Shown one piece after another: positions 33,991 through 44,958 of a stretch of DNA of 64,000 bases. This DNA is from Medicago truncatula (taxonomy: Eukaryota; Streptophyta; Magnoliopsida; Fabales; Fabaceae). Where the stretch lies: the NCBI RefSeq assembly GCF_003473485.1, contig NC_053044.1:58072091-58136090 (forward strand), written 5' to 3'. The position numbers and the translations under genes are program-made. Position 1 is the first letter of the stretch, and the number at the start of each line of letters is the position of its first letter. Under the pieces are notes generated by a model. That model saw only the letters and a program-made list of their open reading frames with translations, did no database searches and was not told the DNA's origin.

Positions 33991-35371
33991 TTAACAAGCT
34001 TTAACTTCTAATCCGAAAATTATTCCAGCATATTTTTGGACTTCATTGTTGGTGAAATGTGTGTGCACTATTTTCTGAAAAGTCTGCCATGTTAATAAAC
34101 TATCAGATCCAGCTTGATGTGACTTTCCAATGGCCCGATCCACGTCGAGAATATTAGCAACCCGTTCAAGACCACCATGTAGTGCACTACAGTAGCGGAT
34201 GATATACTTCATATCATACACTTTACTTCCAAATAATTCTCTCAAAAATTTCAAAAAGTCTTCCAAGCTATTCGGGAGATAACTCTGTGTTAGTATTTTT
34301 ACCAGATATCCAAAATCAAATGCACTGTGAAATGTGACCCATGTAACATCTTTGTTGAAGAGTAGTCCAGATCCCCACATCAGATGACAAAAATGGAATG
34401 AATTCACACCATGAGAGGCGTTTACAGGTGAAGTCAATACCTTGACGGCGGAGCATGTCAATGGAATCTTGGTTGTGAATGTCGCGCCCGATCTTAAAGT
34501 CACAAAAGTTGAATTCCCATATGCAACAAATGTTTTTAAAACGAGGAATGTTACCTTTGGCATCGGTTAAAGTGAGACCGATCTGAATGATTTTAAGAGC
34601 ATCAACATTTGATTTCAAATAACTGTATTGTTCGTAAGGTTGGAGATGACGGTGGTCGACTTTGAGTGGAAAAATAACGCCAGGAAATTCAGTATCCATT
34701 GAGATGAAATTGTATGTTCCAACAAATCCACGAATGAGATTGAATTCCTCTTGCAGATTGTGTGCCCAAACTTCACGTATCATGATTGGTTCTGAACTAG
34801 GATCTTCCTTCGTCATAATGATTTGTCTCATGTGCAAATTGAACTTCTGACAAAGAACAAAGAAAGAACGTTAATCATCCAAAATAAAAAGAGTTTCTTG
34901 AAAAATTAAACAATTAGCAGCATATTAAAAGGTGTTGGTGTTTTGCTAAAAAAGAAGTTAGTGTTTTGAATTCACAGCGCACAAGCATCCATCTTTTATT
35001 TAACAAGTATATCCATTCTCTAACCTAAAACCCTACCTCTCAAATAAAAAACATCAAAACCCTAATGAAAGCAACACAAAAATATTTTCCCAACATCAAA
35101 ACCCTAATGAAAGTAACAAAAAAATACTTCCACAATTAAGAAGGGAGGAGGAATAAAATATACTTTCTCAGATCATTATCAAACGTAAAGAACAAAACTA
35201 ACTAGATGAAGAAAAAAATCTGAATTTAAGAAGTAAAAATACCTATAAGCAAACTCAGAATTTGTTCCTATAGCCTCTGACCTTCTCAAACCCTTGATCG
35301 ATACGGTGAGACACTAGACGAGCACGATCACCAAAGTGTGATGCCGTAGAAGTTAACTAGTTTATATATAT
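33991..35371 (-). pseudogene. CAF1/POP2-type CCR4-NOT deadenylase gene with one frameshift
   Basis: The coding text runs from ATG at 34831 to the stop at 33991 without introns, close to the family's usual 270-280 residues. The first part shows IREVWAHNLQEEFNLIRGFV, MDTEFPG, and IQIGLTLTDAKGNIP. Near 34415-34440 the frame changes, and the second part continues FHFCHLMWGSGLLFN, WVTFHSAFDFGYLVK, and HQAGSDSLLTWQTF. The four DEDD-nuclease acidic positions (D and E of MDTE, D in SAFDFGY, D in AGSDS) are all present; CAF1 enzymes shorten mRNA poly(A) tails. A spliceable 5'UTR intron (GT at 35242, AG at 34847) and a TATA run at 35361-35371 remain. Either a recent pseudogene or a sequencing indel. 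Confidence 0.85.
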
Positions 35372-36647
35372 AGTAGAGGAAAGATCTTGAGTGGTCTCCA
35401 AGTTTCACAATTTCAAAAAAAAATAAAAAATCTTTCACCGGAACTTGTATTAATAAGATTTTTTTTTGAAGGATTGTATTAATAAGATTTGTTTTCCTTA
35501 AAAAATAAATAATAAGGTTTATTTATGTAATCATATAAAAAAAATTTAGTTACATAACTGGTGGTACTATATTATTTTTTGACTTTGCATATATTATACA
35601 TTTTTTATACTAAATGAGACTTTTTTTTTTTTTTTTTTTTTTTGAAAAGATTGATACTATATTGATTTCAATATATTTTTTTGGGGGAGCGTGGGCTCTA
35701 ATATTTGACGCACGTTTCAATTATTATTTCTTTTTCTTATTAAAAATTCTATGAATATAATATTGTAAAAACTTACTCTTCTAAAAATAAATTCAAAATA
35801 TGATCTATAGATACAAATTTTTATATTGAACTTTTATCATTTTAAAAATTTCATATTTTATTTATCCATGTTAATTTTTTTTTTTTTTTTGTAAAACGAC
35901 TTTAATAATTTTTTTAACATTTATTTTAGGGATAATTTTTTAAACATGCTTGCAAACATCATTCAAAATTATCCCTCAAAAAAATCATTCAAAATTAAAA
36001 CATTTAAGGATAATTAAACAAATTTGAATTAAAGTGGGATTAAAGTTGTGTGCAAAGAAAATTTTATAGGGATGCAAACATGCATTTTTTTTAGGAAAAA
36101 AAAATGAAATTTGATAACTTTATAGCAAAAAAAATTATTTAACCCAAATATAAATTTAAGAAAATAGCAATAGATGTAAATTTATTTGTTTTTCTAGCTA
36201 AAATTTAGAGTGAGGGGTGATAAAAATCTTATGGTTCAATGAGTATTTACAAATGTATTTACATTTACCTCCATCCAATAACACTAACAAGACTCAAACT
36301 CAACTTCCCGATTCATATTTTGTCTTCTTACCTAAACCATTTTGTTGACATCTCATCATTGTTTTGTCATATCATTAATATGCTGAGCACTTATACGTAT
36401 ACAACCTTAGGTAGCAAACCACCTTGTACACCTCTCATTTGGCATTTTTTACAAATTGTATTAGGAGGAAAATTCTGTCAATTTACACTCTCTTCCTTCA
36501 CTCTCTCTCACAGGCATTTACTTCCACCACCACCAGCAGTAATCCTCTTCTTCCTTCTCTCACCGACCACCACCGTCATCCGTCACCGTCGCCACTGTTC
36601 ACACCAACTACCACGTCTTCACTGTTCTCTCATATCATATGTTGAGT
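35372..36647. other. Intergenic, no gene recognised
   Basis: Many T and A runs (35620-35643, 35876-35890). The long frame at 36239-36709 is pyrimidine-rich low-complexity sequence and is not convincing. Confidence 0.35.
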
Positions 36648-36712
36648 CATGTACGGTTGTATCAATATATCACTACAAAATTTTGATCCCCTTAAACGTT
36701 CATTTTTAAAAT
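36648..36712 (-). pseudogene. DUF241 3'UTR scrap
   Basis: CACTACAAAATTTTGATCCC and the following TTAAACGTTCATTT match the minus-strand 3' end of DUF241 copies (18232-18266, 22813-22845). The neighbouring coding region is missing; an LINE-like insertion and a Mutator-like element follow instead. Confidence 0.6.
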
Positions 36713-36724
36713 GAGTGTCATTTT

Positions 36725-37246
36725 TTTTTTGAAAAAAATAAACGATATTCATTCATTCAAATTGATAGAGTACATCGTTACAATACAAATCCATATTCGC
36801 TAAAAACAAAAAAGATGAATATGTGAACAAACTCACAACATCCATGTTAATAGCATAAAACGGCAAAGTACATATGCCTACAAATATGACTAATATGACT
36901 ATATTCATGTCTCCGGATCTGCAACGTTGACGACGCCAAAGCCATTGTCATTGATCGGATCTGCACTTGCTCAAAGGTAATCTTTCAACCTGAATCAAAT
37001 AAACACCGCACTAAGACGGGAAATCAAAAACACACCGCACAAAGATGGGAAATTAAAGAAAATAGAAAATATGTGAAATCACTTATTGAATTGGGAATAA
37101 AAGGAAAAACAATTTGGAGGGGTAATTTAAGGTCAATTTTGACCCAAAAATCACCACTCTAAAGAGACGAAGAAGAAAAGGGTGACGGTTAGGGTTAGAG
37201 AAGAAGAGAAGAGAGAGAGGAAGAAAGGGTTCATAAACAAATTATT
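36725..37246 (-). mobile_element. Short non-LTR-type retroinsertion with 12-bp target duplication
   Basis: GAGTGTCATTTT occurs on both sides (36713-36724 and 37247-37258). At the left is a T run, i.e. a poly(A) tail on the minus strand, preceded on that strand by GAATGAATGAATATCGTTTA. The minus-strand 5' end is a pyrimidine-rich leader (CTTCCTCTCTCTCTTCTCTT, CTAACCCTAACC) like a transcript start. Oligo(A) end plus direct repeats mean LINE-machinery insertion. No ORF of a LINE is present, so it is a non-autonomous element or a retrocopied non-coding RNA. Confidence 0.7.
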
Positions 37247-37261
37247 GAGTGTCATTTTAAC

Positions 37262-38156
37262 GAGTCTATCTTTACTCCATTTGCATTTTCCATTTATCCC
37301 ATTTACGATCATGGATGTGTGACACATGTCAAAATAATATCCAACGGTTGAAATTAAAAAGGAAAAAATAGGTAATTAAACAAAATTCGTAGCCTAGTGT
37401 TCACTTTCTCTTTCATTCACGTCCCCTTCCCCTCCACCACCTGAAATTGATGAAATTGGGTTTTTTTTTTACAAAAAAAATAAGAGATTTTATTGATTAT
37501 TACTAATTAACAGATCCATTTCTTTTAGACAAAGGAAAACTATGGGTCCATTCATTATAGGTGGCAACTAGGCTACCCATGAAAGAATGATGGGTAATTT
37601 ACCCCAACCAATACACATTAGCCACATAAGCACATATTCATGAACTATCTTGACCCCACAAATAAATTGTTCATTTTCATTGGTTGGTGGGTAAATTACC
37701 CACCATTCTTCAAAGGTAATTTAGAAAAAACCTTCATTATATGGTTCTAATCCATGCCACTGAAACCTTATCTAAGCTTTTCACCTTCTTCGACTGCAAT
37801 TCTTCCCCAATAAGAGTGATTTGGCTTGCTATGGTTAATTCTATCTACTACGAATTTCGAGTCAGACTCAACAATTACATTCCTCAGCTGGTTCTCTTCA
37901 ATCCATCTCAGCACATCCGCAATCGCAGTGGCTTCGGCCGTACTAGCGTCGCCGAAAATAGCCACAACCTTCAAGTTCTTCTATTTTGAAACAGACCTGG
38001 AAAAAGATAGAGATTGTGTTTCTAAAAGCAATCACCTATGTGTTTGTTTCTTGTTGTCCTTTTAATTTTAACCGTTGTATATTATTTTGACACATTATTT
38101 TGACACGTGTCACAGATCATGATCGTAAATGGGATAAATGGAGCAAATATGAACTC
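37262..38156. mobile_element. Mutator-like element carrying an RNase H fragment, 895 bp
   Basis: Target duplications CATTTTAAC (37253-37261) and TATTTTAAC (38157-38165) differ at one base. Termini are inverted over about 100 bp: GAGTCTATCTTTACTCC / GGAGCAAATATGAACTC, and both contain CCATTTATCCCATTTACGAT or its complement and GTGTGACACATGTCAAAATA-like text. The core includes the RNase H-like fragment at 37768-37974 on the minus strand. No transposase. Confidence 0.8.
37768..37974 (-). pseudogene. RNase H-like (RVT_3-type) domain fragment
   Basis: About 68 residues include DASTAEATAIADVLRWIEEN and RNVIVESDSKFVVDRIN. These match the middle of the plant RNase H-like domain: the Glu of the AEA motif and the catalytic-type Asp in ESDS. 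The N-terminal strand with the first Asp and the C-terminal His/Asp part are absent. Such domains occur at the end of plant LINE polyproteins and as stand-alone host genes. Here it is inside a Mutator-like element. Confidence 0.7.
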
Positions 38157-38257
38157 TATTTTAACAAAAGGGTAATGTTAACGGGTGTCCCGAGATATTG
38201 GTTAAAGAAGCAAATATAGTAACATTACATTGGAACTTATGCAATCAACTTATTAAA

Positions 38258-38443
38258 AGTAACTTCACATCGGTTATTGATGTTGTGCGCCGTAAGATGT
38301 CTCTGAAGGATAATCAGATGCTCACGACACCTTTCACAAAAGAGGAGTTCCGCGTTGCCTTGTTCTCGATGCATTCATCTTTTGAAAATATAATAATGGA
38401 TGGATTAGATGGATTTTATGTTCAATGGGATGGATTAGATTGA
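38258..38443 (+). pseudogene. LINE reverse-transcriptase scrap, unit 2
   Basis: Reads SVIDVVRRKMSLKDNQ, LTTPFTKEEFRVALFSMHSS, then degrades. This is the segment preceding the RT core of plant LINEs (TKEE...AL..M motif). Better preserved than its paralogue at 8370. Confidence 0.7.
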
Positions 38444-39053
38444 ATTTTTAGTGAATTGTCAACGGGTTAATGGATTGTATTGATCCATCCATTAGCATCC
38501 ATTTCCATCCAATTCATCTATTTTTTCACCCTAATACATGAAGGATGGTTATTTGAAAAATTGGGAGAAACACATTTTCCTTTTCATAGTGTGCATCCAA
38601 TGGAATCCCAGGGGAGGCAAAGAAGAAGACAATACATAAAGTTTAATCGATAAGGATTCAACTTATATTTTTTGGGGATATAAGTTGCTAATTACCCTAG
38701 AAATTATCTTTTATCTTCAATCATCACTTGGAAGAATAAAAAAATAAGACATTGTTTCTTCTATAGAAGATGAGAGTATATCAAGTTATGACATCCACAA
38801 CTGTTGAAATAGTTTGGTCGCGTTGATTACTTTTTGATATATGACTCTCTTGTTGGACCGACTCCTATGCACTAAGATAATACGAGTGTGATTCAAATTG
38901 GATCATAACTTTATTTTTTTCATGAACGCAACAAAATATATAGAGATTGATTGTCACTGTAATTTCTTATCATATTCTTTAGCATGATCCCATTACTTTA
39001 CCATTTTTTTTTTCTTCTTCCATGGAGATTGCGGACTTGTTCATGAAAACATA
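38444..39053. other. Unit 2 non-coding sequence
   Basis: ATGGAT/ATCCAT-rich inverted text at 38450-38530 parallels 8560-8645. The junction near 38716 marks the missing copia segment. No gene. Confidence 0.4.
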
Positions 39054-39056
39054 TTT

Positions 39057-42000
39057 CACTACTGCAAAAATGGGCTTATATAGCGCTTTTTTTTTGCTTT
39101 AGCTAGCGCTTTCGAAGCGCTACTATAAATGGCGCTGGTAAAGGTAACATAGCGCTCTTTTCTGTATAAAGCGGTATCTAAAGCAAAGTTTATATAGCGC
39201 TTTTTGTAAATAAGCGCTAGCAAAGATTCTCTTTAGATAGCGCTTTCGATAATAAACGCCATCTAAAAGACGTTTAAAATTACACATACACTAGTATAAA
39301 ATAGCGCTTTTGTTTTAAAACGCTATGTAACACTAGGTTTAGATAGCACTTTATGGAGGAAAAAAGCGCTAGGAAAAGCAATAATTTTTTTTTTGGTCAG
39401 ATTTTTTTTTATTTACAGATAGCGTTTTTTATTAATTTAAAGTAATATTAATATATATATATATATAATTTTTCTAAGGGAAATATATATATTTTTGGCA
39501 CATTAAAATTGAGACTATTATTTATCAAATAAAACTTAAACATATCATAAAAAATGTATGTATATACAGAATAAAAGTCATAATGTATAGCCATTAATAT
39601 AAGTTACAACTAATTAGTTAACATAAGGATCAAAATCTTCTATGGTAGCATGCAGTCTTCATCTATCTTCTTGGTCGTCACAACATTTTTATCCAAAACA
39701 AGCAGGCAAATCATCATTCATTTCCAAATTTCGTTCACTCTCCTCCACCTGAATAAATACCACAAAACACCATTAAGCAATAACACTATATTATATTAGA
39801 GATAATTTCAAAATACTACTGATCATGAGTACAAATTAAAGCAAGATTATAAATTTAAACAACTACCACTTCTAGCAAATACATTTAGAAACATTAAACT
39901 CACTTTATTATAAAAAAATCATATAACTTTTAGGTTGATCATGAACCGACACCATTCTTCTTGGATTTCTATTAGTTAATCTTTTGAGTATGTCACACAC
40001 TTGAAACCATCAATGTACTGCATATATTATAACATAAAAAATAACCATGTTACTTAATAAACTTAATTATATACATATATTATACTTTAATATAAAAAAA
40101 GATATACCAGCTTTGGAATCTCATTTAGTTTTGAAATGAGAATCTTTTTCATAAACCTCATCACAAAGTACCCACAATTTATACCATTTTCTTGGCGAGG
40201 ACACTACAAAAAATAAAATAAGTAATTGTATCAATAAAACAAGAATCAAGTTACCATGAGCCAAGTTAGGATTAAGCATATGAATATGAAAGGAAGTTGG
40301 TGTGGTCCATATATGCTTGAATGTATAGTTTTCTTTTGTGGTCACAACTTCGATGCTCCACACCTCTCACCCTTGTATTCTTGAACTTCAAGTAAGTTCA
40401 TTGTTAAGAAGTACATTCAATTCAATGAAATGTATTCCCTTTGCACTTGATTATGAATAAATACACTAGTCTAAAGCATAAAACCATGCAACGATATTTT
40501 CTGACACTCCAAGTCTCCAACAGCCTATATGCTTAATTAAGATTAAAAAGAACATGTTGAAAACACCTAATCAAAACCTTATATTTCACTCTCCTTGACC
40601 CAAACCTTATAAGAAGATTAAGAAAAGCTTGAGTAAAAGATTACCAACCTTTAGAAACTCAATACATAAGTTGACCACAATGGGGAAGGTGGGTCTAAGA
40701 ACAATATCCAACAAGTCACAAGTAAAATTGATATCTATAGTCCTTTGGTGTTATTCTAAAATTTGCTCATAACACAAGCACATAAATACCACACTTACCT
40801 ATTATATTGTACTGAAATGCATAATATTACAAATTCTGTGTTTTGGTTCCATCACTTAAGCAAAATAAAAGAAAATCGATTGCACAAAAAATCTTCTTGA
40901 AGAAATACTAGCCCCAAAGAATTTACCTTTTTCTCAAGTCCACCTTCCTATTCATCATGATATCAACAACAAAATAAAATATGATGTCGTGATTGCGTTT
41001 GACCTTACCAAGCCATTAAACTGCATAACATCTTTCGGTCGAGCAATTATATATCAAACCAATAAGTATATTATTTTTCATAAACACAAACACGTAGTGA
41101 CATAAACACAAACACATAGTGAGCAATATCTCATATTATTTTATGAAAACTCATTTCTATATAAAAGACATGACTCAAATTGAATTATCAAAACCCCATC
41201 GTATACCCAATTACATAAACTAAACTTTATAACATACTCAATCCAGTAATCAAAATAAAACAACCCCACAAAAGAAACTACAAACAAAACCATTTCATAG
41301 AGAAATAAAAATAAACACCTAGAGAGCAATCACCAAAAGAAAGAGATAAAGCATTCACCCCATATTATTTTTTTTAGTTTAAACCTTAAAATCCTAAAAC
41401 ATCAATATGAAAATATGAAAAAATTAAAGAATATTAGAGTTAAATTGAGGTAAGGAAAGAATGGAGATGATACCTGAGATGAAGAATTGAGTATCGAAAA
41501 AGCTGTAACCCGTCGACGGCAGCGGCGATACGATGAACTGTAACTAAGACTGAGATAGAGGTGGTGGTTTTGGAATGAATCGAAAGAGACAAGTGATGGT
41601 GAAGAATGATTCAATTGATATAAACGGTGGTTCTTGAATGAATTGCTTGCACACAATCTAATGAAATTTTTTAGGAAAGTAGTTTTTGGGATATCTTACT
41701 AATTGATTAAAAAAATACGTTTAATAAAAATTATGTTAGTTTTTAATTAGGATCCATTAAAATAGGGGTTTTTTGTTACTTTTTTGAGCATCCAACAAAA
41801 GTAACGCTCTTCTCCATAAAAAAAAAAAAAAAAAAAAAACTAACGCTTTTTTGTTATCATAAAGAATTCTTTTAAAATAAAAACAAAGAAAACTTCCCAC
41901 AAGGGTTCGAACAGGAGACGTGTGAGTTAGGAATTAATTGATAGATAGCACTTTTCAAATATTATAAACGCTATCTTTATTAAACCTTTGGCAGCGCTTT

Positions 42001-42265
42001 AAAAGCGCTATTTATGGTTGAGCCTAAAATAGCGCTTCTTATAATAAGCGCTATCTGAGATTTATCCTGAATTTTTTAATTATATTTACTATTACTTTAT
42101 GAATCTATGATGACGCTTTTGGAATAAACGCTATTTAAAGCCAGTACTGAATATAGCGTTTTTTTGAAAAAGCGCTATTTATGGCCTCCGTATTTTCATT
42201 TATAGCGCTTTAGTGTTATAAGCGCTATTAAAGGGGCGCCATTTTTTCACCATTTTGTAGTAGTG
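39057..42265. mobile_element. Non-autonomous CACTA (En/Spm-type) transposon, 3209 bp
   Basis: Starts CACTACTGCAAAAATGG and ends CCATTTTGTAGTAGTG, terminal inverted repeats opening with CACTA. A 3-bp target duplication TTT flanks it (39054-39056, 42266-42268). The paralogous unit 1 reads ACATATTTCCTTAAAA at 9572-9587, the exact empty site. Both subterminal regions (39057-39370, 41940-42240) carry many AGCGCTTTT / TAGCGCT repeats, typical of CACTA subterminal transposase-binding arrays. No transposase or TNPA-like frame was recognised. Frames at 40121-40363 and 41402-41656 (minus) have no known domain. Confidence 0.93.
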
Positions 42266-42833
42266 TTTCCTTAAAAAATTGTTTCTTGATTGACAAACTC
42301 TCGATATTCTCATGTGAGTTTGAGGAGGGATGTTAGATATTATATGTTATAAGGTTTCTCTTATTATAACTGTGTAAAGAGTAGCTTAGTTTTTTAAGCA
42401 TTTAGTGTTCCTACTCTTTATAACTTTTGTATCACTAAATATTGCTATTCAATTCTTTTATTTCCTACTCATTGTATTGATACTATTTCCGAATTAAATC
42501 ATATAAGTTTGCTTAGCCTAATTTTTTTTTTTTTAATATTCGATACATATCATTGGACCCTGACCTCTTTCCTCTTTCTCCATGAATCTTCGTTGTTTTT
42601 TTATTTTGACAAATGAATCTTCATTGTTAACAATTTGGAGGCGGTGTTTATCTAAATCTGCATGCATTATATAAATTGCTCTGTTTCATTTATCATCCTT
42701 TTAGTATTAAAAGAAATAAATTATAATCCTTTTATTTTTGATTTTATTTTATAATACTATCTAGAGTGGTCTTATAATCCATATGAAATATAATAATATA
42801 TCCACCTCAAGACAATTTTGATTTAAAAAATAT

Positions 42834-43793
42834 GGGATGGGTAATTAGACATGGACACCCTTTTTCTTGTACCACTCCTATATGTGGCATGGACTTTATA
42901 GTATTTTTACACCCTTTTTTTTTCTCTTTCTAATTTACCCTCCCTCGGTCTACGTGTTTTCTCCTTTCTTTTTCCATCCTCTTTCCATCCTCTTTCTTTC
43001 ATGTCACACCTCTGGGTAATGGGTTTGATAACTATAGTAAATTATACAAAAGTGATGAAACAATCTTCTTCGTCATTTATTCTCCTCCAAAAAAATCAAT
43101 GAAATATTGCAAATCTCTAGTATGTAATTTTTATAAGAAAAATTGGAATCTGTAGTTTTCATAAAAAAATTCAAATCTACAATCATTTAACTACACATAG
43201 TTGATTGAAAAATAAAGAATATTTGAGGCTTTATGAGGGATTGTGCTTCATTACAATTCTCTAAATTTCACCATAAACCAAAAAGAAACTTAAAATTTAA
43301 CTTGAAACACCAAAACTATGACATAAAACTAATGACCCATACCCTTTCAAAAAAACAAAAAAAAACTAATGACCCATATGCTCCATGTCAAGGTCCCTCT
43401 GATTATCAAGGTATGTCATTCTGGGCAAGACATTCATCAAAACTCCACCATCCTCTACAATCAGCTTCAAAGAATTCCTCCATCCTCTAAAATCAGTTCC
43501 ACACCAAGCTAGGGGCGGCGGGGGTGAGTAGGAGAAGAAAGAGAGAGTTGAGTTGTTGAAATCGGAGCTGGGACGAAAGGATGGTCGGAGTTTGCGGCGA
43601 TGGCAATGTATGGTGGTGGGGAGAGAGAAGAGATCCGTTTTTAGAGAAGATGAGGGTTGGGACTTAATTTTTTTTTTTTTGTCTTCTTTTATGAGATGGC
43701 ACTTTTCATAAGATTATTTTATATTTTTTTTTAGACACGTGGAAGGTGTACAAAGAGTGGTAGCCACATAGGGTGGTTCATGTATAATCACTC
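42834..43793. mobile_element. Mutator-like element, 960 bp
   Basis: Exact 9-bp target duplication AAAAAATAT at 42825-42833 and 43794-43802; unit 1 has a single copy at about 10170, the empty site. Ends are imperfect inverted repeats: GTACCACTCCTATATGTGGC near 42880 against AGAGTGGTAGCCACATAGGG near 43757. The interior has pyrimidine-rich sequence, a frame (43233-43490) without a known domain, and a purine-rich tail; it may contain a captured gene leader. Confidence 0.85.
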
Positions 43794-43856
43794 AAAAAAT
43801 ATTGGTATAAAACAAAATTGTTGCAATATTTATAAACTAGATTTCAACCCTTTTGA

Positions 43857-44043
43857 ATATGAGTAATGATATACATAGACCACGTTAGGTGGCATGTACC
43901 ACTTGAACATCCACACATAATTATGACATGTGTCCATGTAATCCCCACACATACAAAAGAACTCATATTTATTGTCTCTCACACACTCTCACATGGGGTT
44001 ATATAATGTATGTGTGGAAAAAAGGGTGTACATGAAATATTAT
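43857..44043. mobile_element. Mutator-like MITE, about 187 bp
   Basis: Flanks CCCTTTTGA (43848-43856) and CCTTTTTGA (44044-44052) match at 8 of 9 bases, and unit 1 shows the uninterrupted site at 10218-10232. The ends carry ATACATAGACC and GGGTGTACATGAAATATTAT-type inverted text. Non-coding. Confidence 0.65.
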
Positions 44044-44339
44044 CCTTTTTGATTGGTACAAAAAAAAACTTTTGATTGGTAGATATGATTTAACACATCA
44101 GATGTTGACTCCAACATAGTAAAATTGACCATTCATCTAGCATATTAGTATTAATGGAATAAATTTAATATAACGATGAACGCAAACAATTGCCGTAACG
44201 TTCTATATTGGAATTCTTCATTGATGTTGTAACTAATTTTGTATTTGTTAGCAAGTCTTCATTGGCTCTTCAAAAGTGAAGACAAATGCAGAATCATTCG
44301 CTCTTCAAAAGTTTCATTTTTTAGCCAGTCTTTCTATCA

Positions 44340-44583
44340 TGCAACTATTAACTGGTCAATTAATTAACCATCATATTTAACGCCATGCATGCTTCCCACA
44401 CGGTTAAACTAGCTTAGTTTTGTCAAAATATTATTTTCTCAAGCAAAGCCACATTAATTCACTTATTTTTTCGTTTAAGGAAAAATGTTGTGTTATAAAT
44501 TGAAGTGATATGAAGCCTATTTTATTCCATGCAAAACAATAACGATAGGAAGAAAATAAAAATACTGAGTGATATTGTACACT
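44340..44583 (+). promoter_or_regulatory. Peptide gene 1 promoter
   Basis: A block conserved with 51233-51503, 56960-57196 and the orphan at 10600-10800. It contains CCATGCATGCTTCCCACACG, TTAAACTAGCTTAGTTTTGT, GCAAAGCCAC, and TATA-like TTATAAATT at 44494-44502, about 85 bases before the ATG. Conservation in every array member that still has a gene start, except the decayed 58.4-kb copy, suggests it is functional. Confidence 0.75.
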
Positions 44584-44958
44584 ATGGCAAAAACTTCAAT
44601 TCTTCTAGTTGTCCTTGCTGTGGCATTATTTCTCAATGGCTATAGTGCTGCTGCTGAAGGTGAAGGAAGAGCTAATCAACTGGTGAAAGATGAAGCTGGT
44701 ATTCTGAATAGTGCTGCTGCCGGGGGTGATGGAAGAGTTAATCAACCGGTGAAAGATATTGAAGCTGATCAGCATGATGATGATGATGATGATCACAAAA
44801 GGATAAACAAATTGGTGATCTACTATTGTTTCAATATTAATAAGTTATGTGGTAAATATAACAGCTATTGTTCAAGGTACACTAAAATATGTAATAACAT
44901 TGGTCGTGATTCCATTGTGGCTAAAAGCGGTAACCCTAACGCTGAAATCCTTCCATGA
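44584..44958 (+). CDS. Small secreted cysteine-containing peptide precursor 1
   Basis: A 124-residue single-exon product of a family I do not recognise. Residues 1-24 (MAKTSILLVVLAVALFLNGY) form a clear signal peptide. Next come two acidic imperfect repeats (EGEGRANQLVKDEAG and GGDGRVNQPVKDIEA) and a run of six Asp, so the mature N-terminal part is strongly acidic. The core YYCFNINKLCGKYNSYCSRY, then TKIC, has four Cys spaced C-x6-C-x6-C-x6-C. The tail is IVAKSGNPNAEILP. The ATG at 44584 rather than 44569 is chosen because MAKT is shared by all copies. AATAAA lies near 45028. The spacing differs from legume NCR peptides as I know them. Precursor, defence or signalling role are inference. Confidence 0.8.
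   Translation: MAKTSILLVVLAVALFLNGYSAAAEGEGRANQLVKDEAGILNSAAAGGDGRVNQPVKDIEADQHDDDDDDHKRINKLVIYYCFNINKLCGKYNSYCSRYTKICNNIGRDSIVAKSGNPNAEILP

Noticed and set aside
36239..36709. 156-codon open frame on the plus strand
   Set aside because: Pyrimidine-rich low-complexity text with no known domain, and its end overlaps a DUF241 3'UTR scrap on the other strand.
40121..40363. Possible CACTA transposase piece
   Set aside because: No transposase motif could be matched with confidence.
41402..41656. 84-codon minus frame in the CACTA element as a captured gene
   Set aside because: Ser/Tyr-rich without a recognised domain; no splice or homology evidence.
44584..44958. Assignment of the peptide genes to the NCR (late nodulin) family
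   Set aside because: Signal peptide and small size fit, but the C-x6-C-x6-C-x6-C spacing, acidic repeats and conserved tail do not match NCR patterns, and the genes lack the usual intron.
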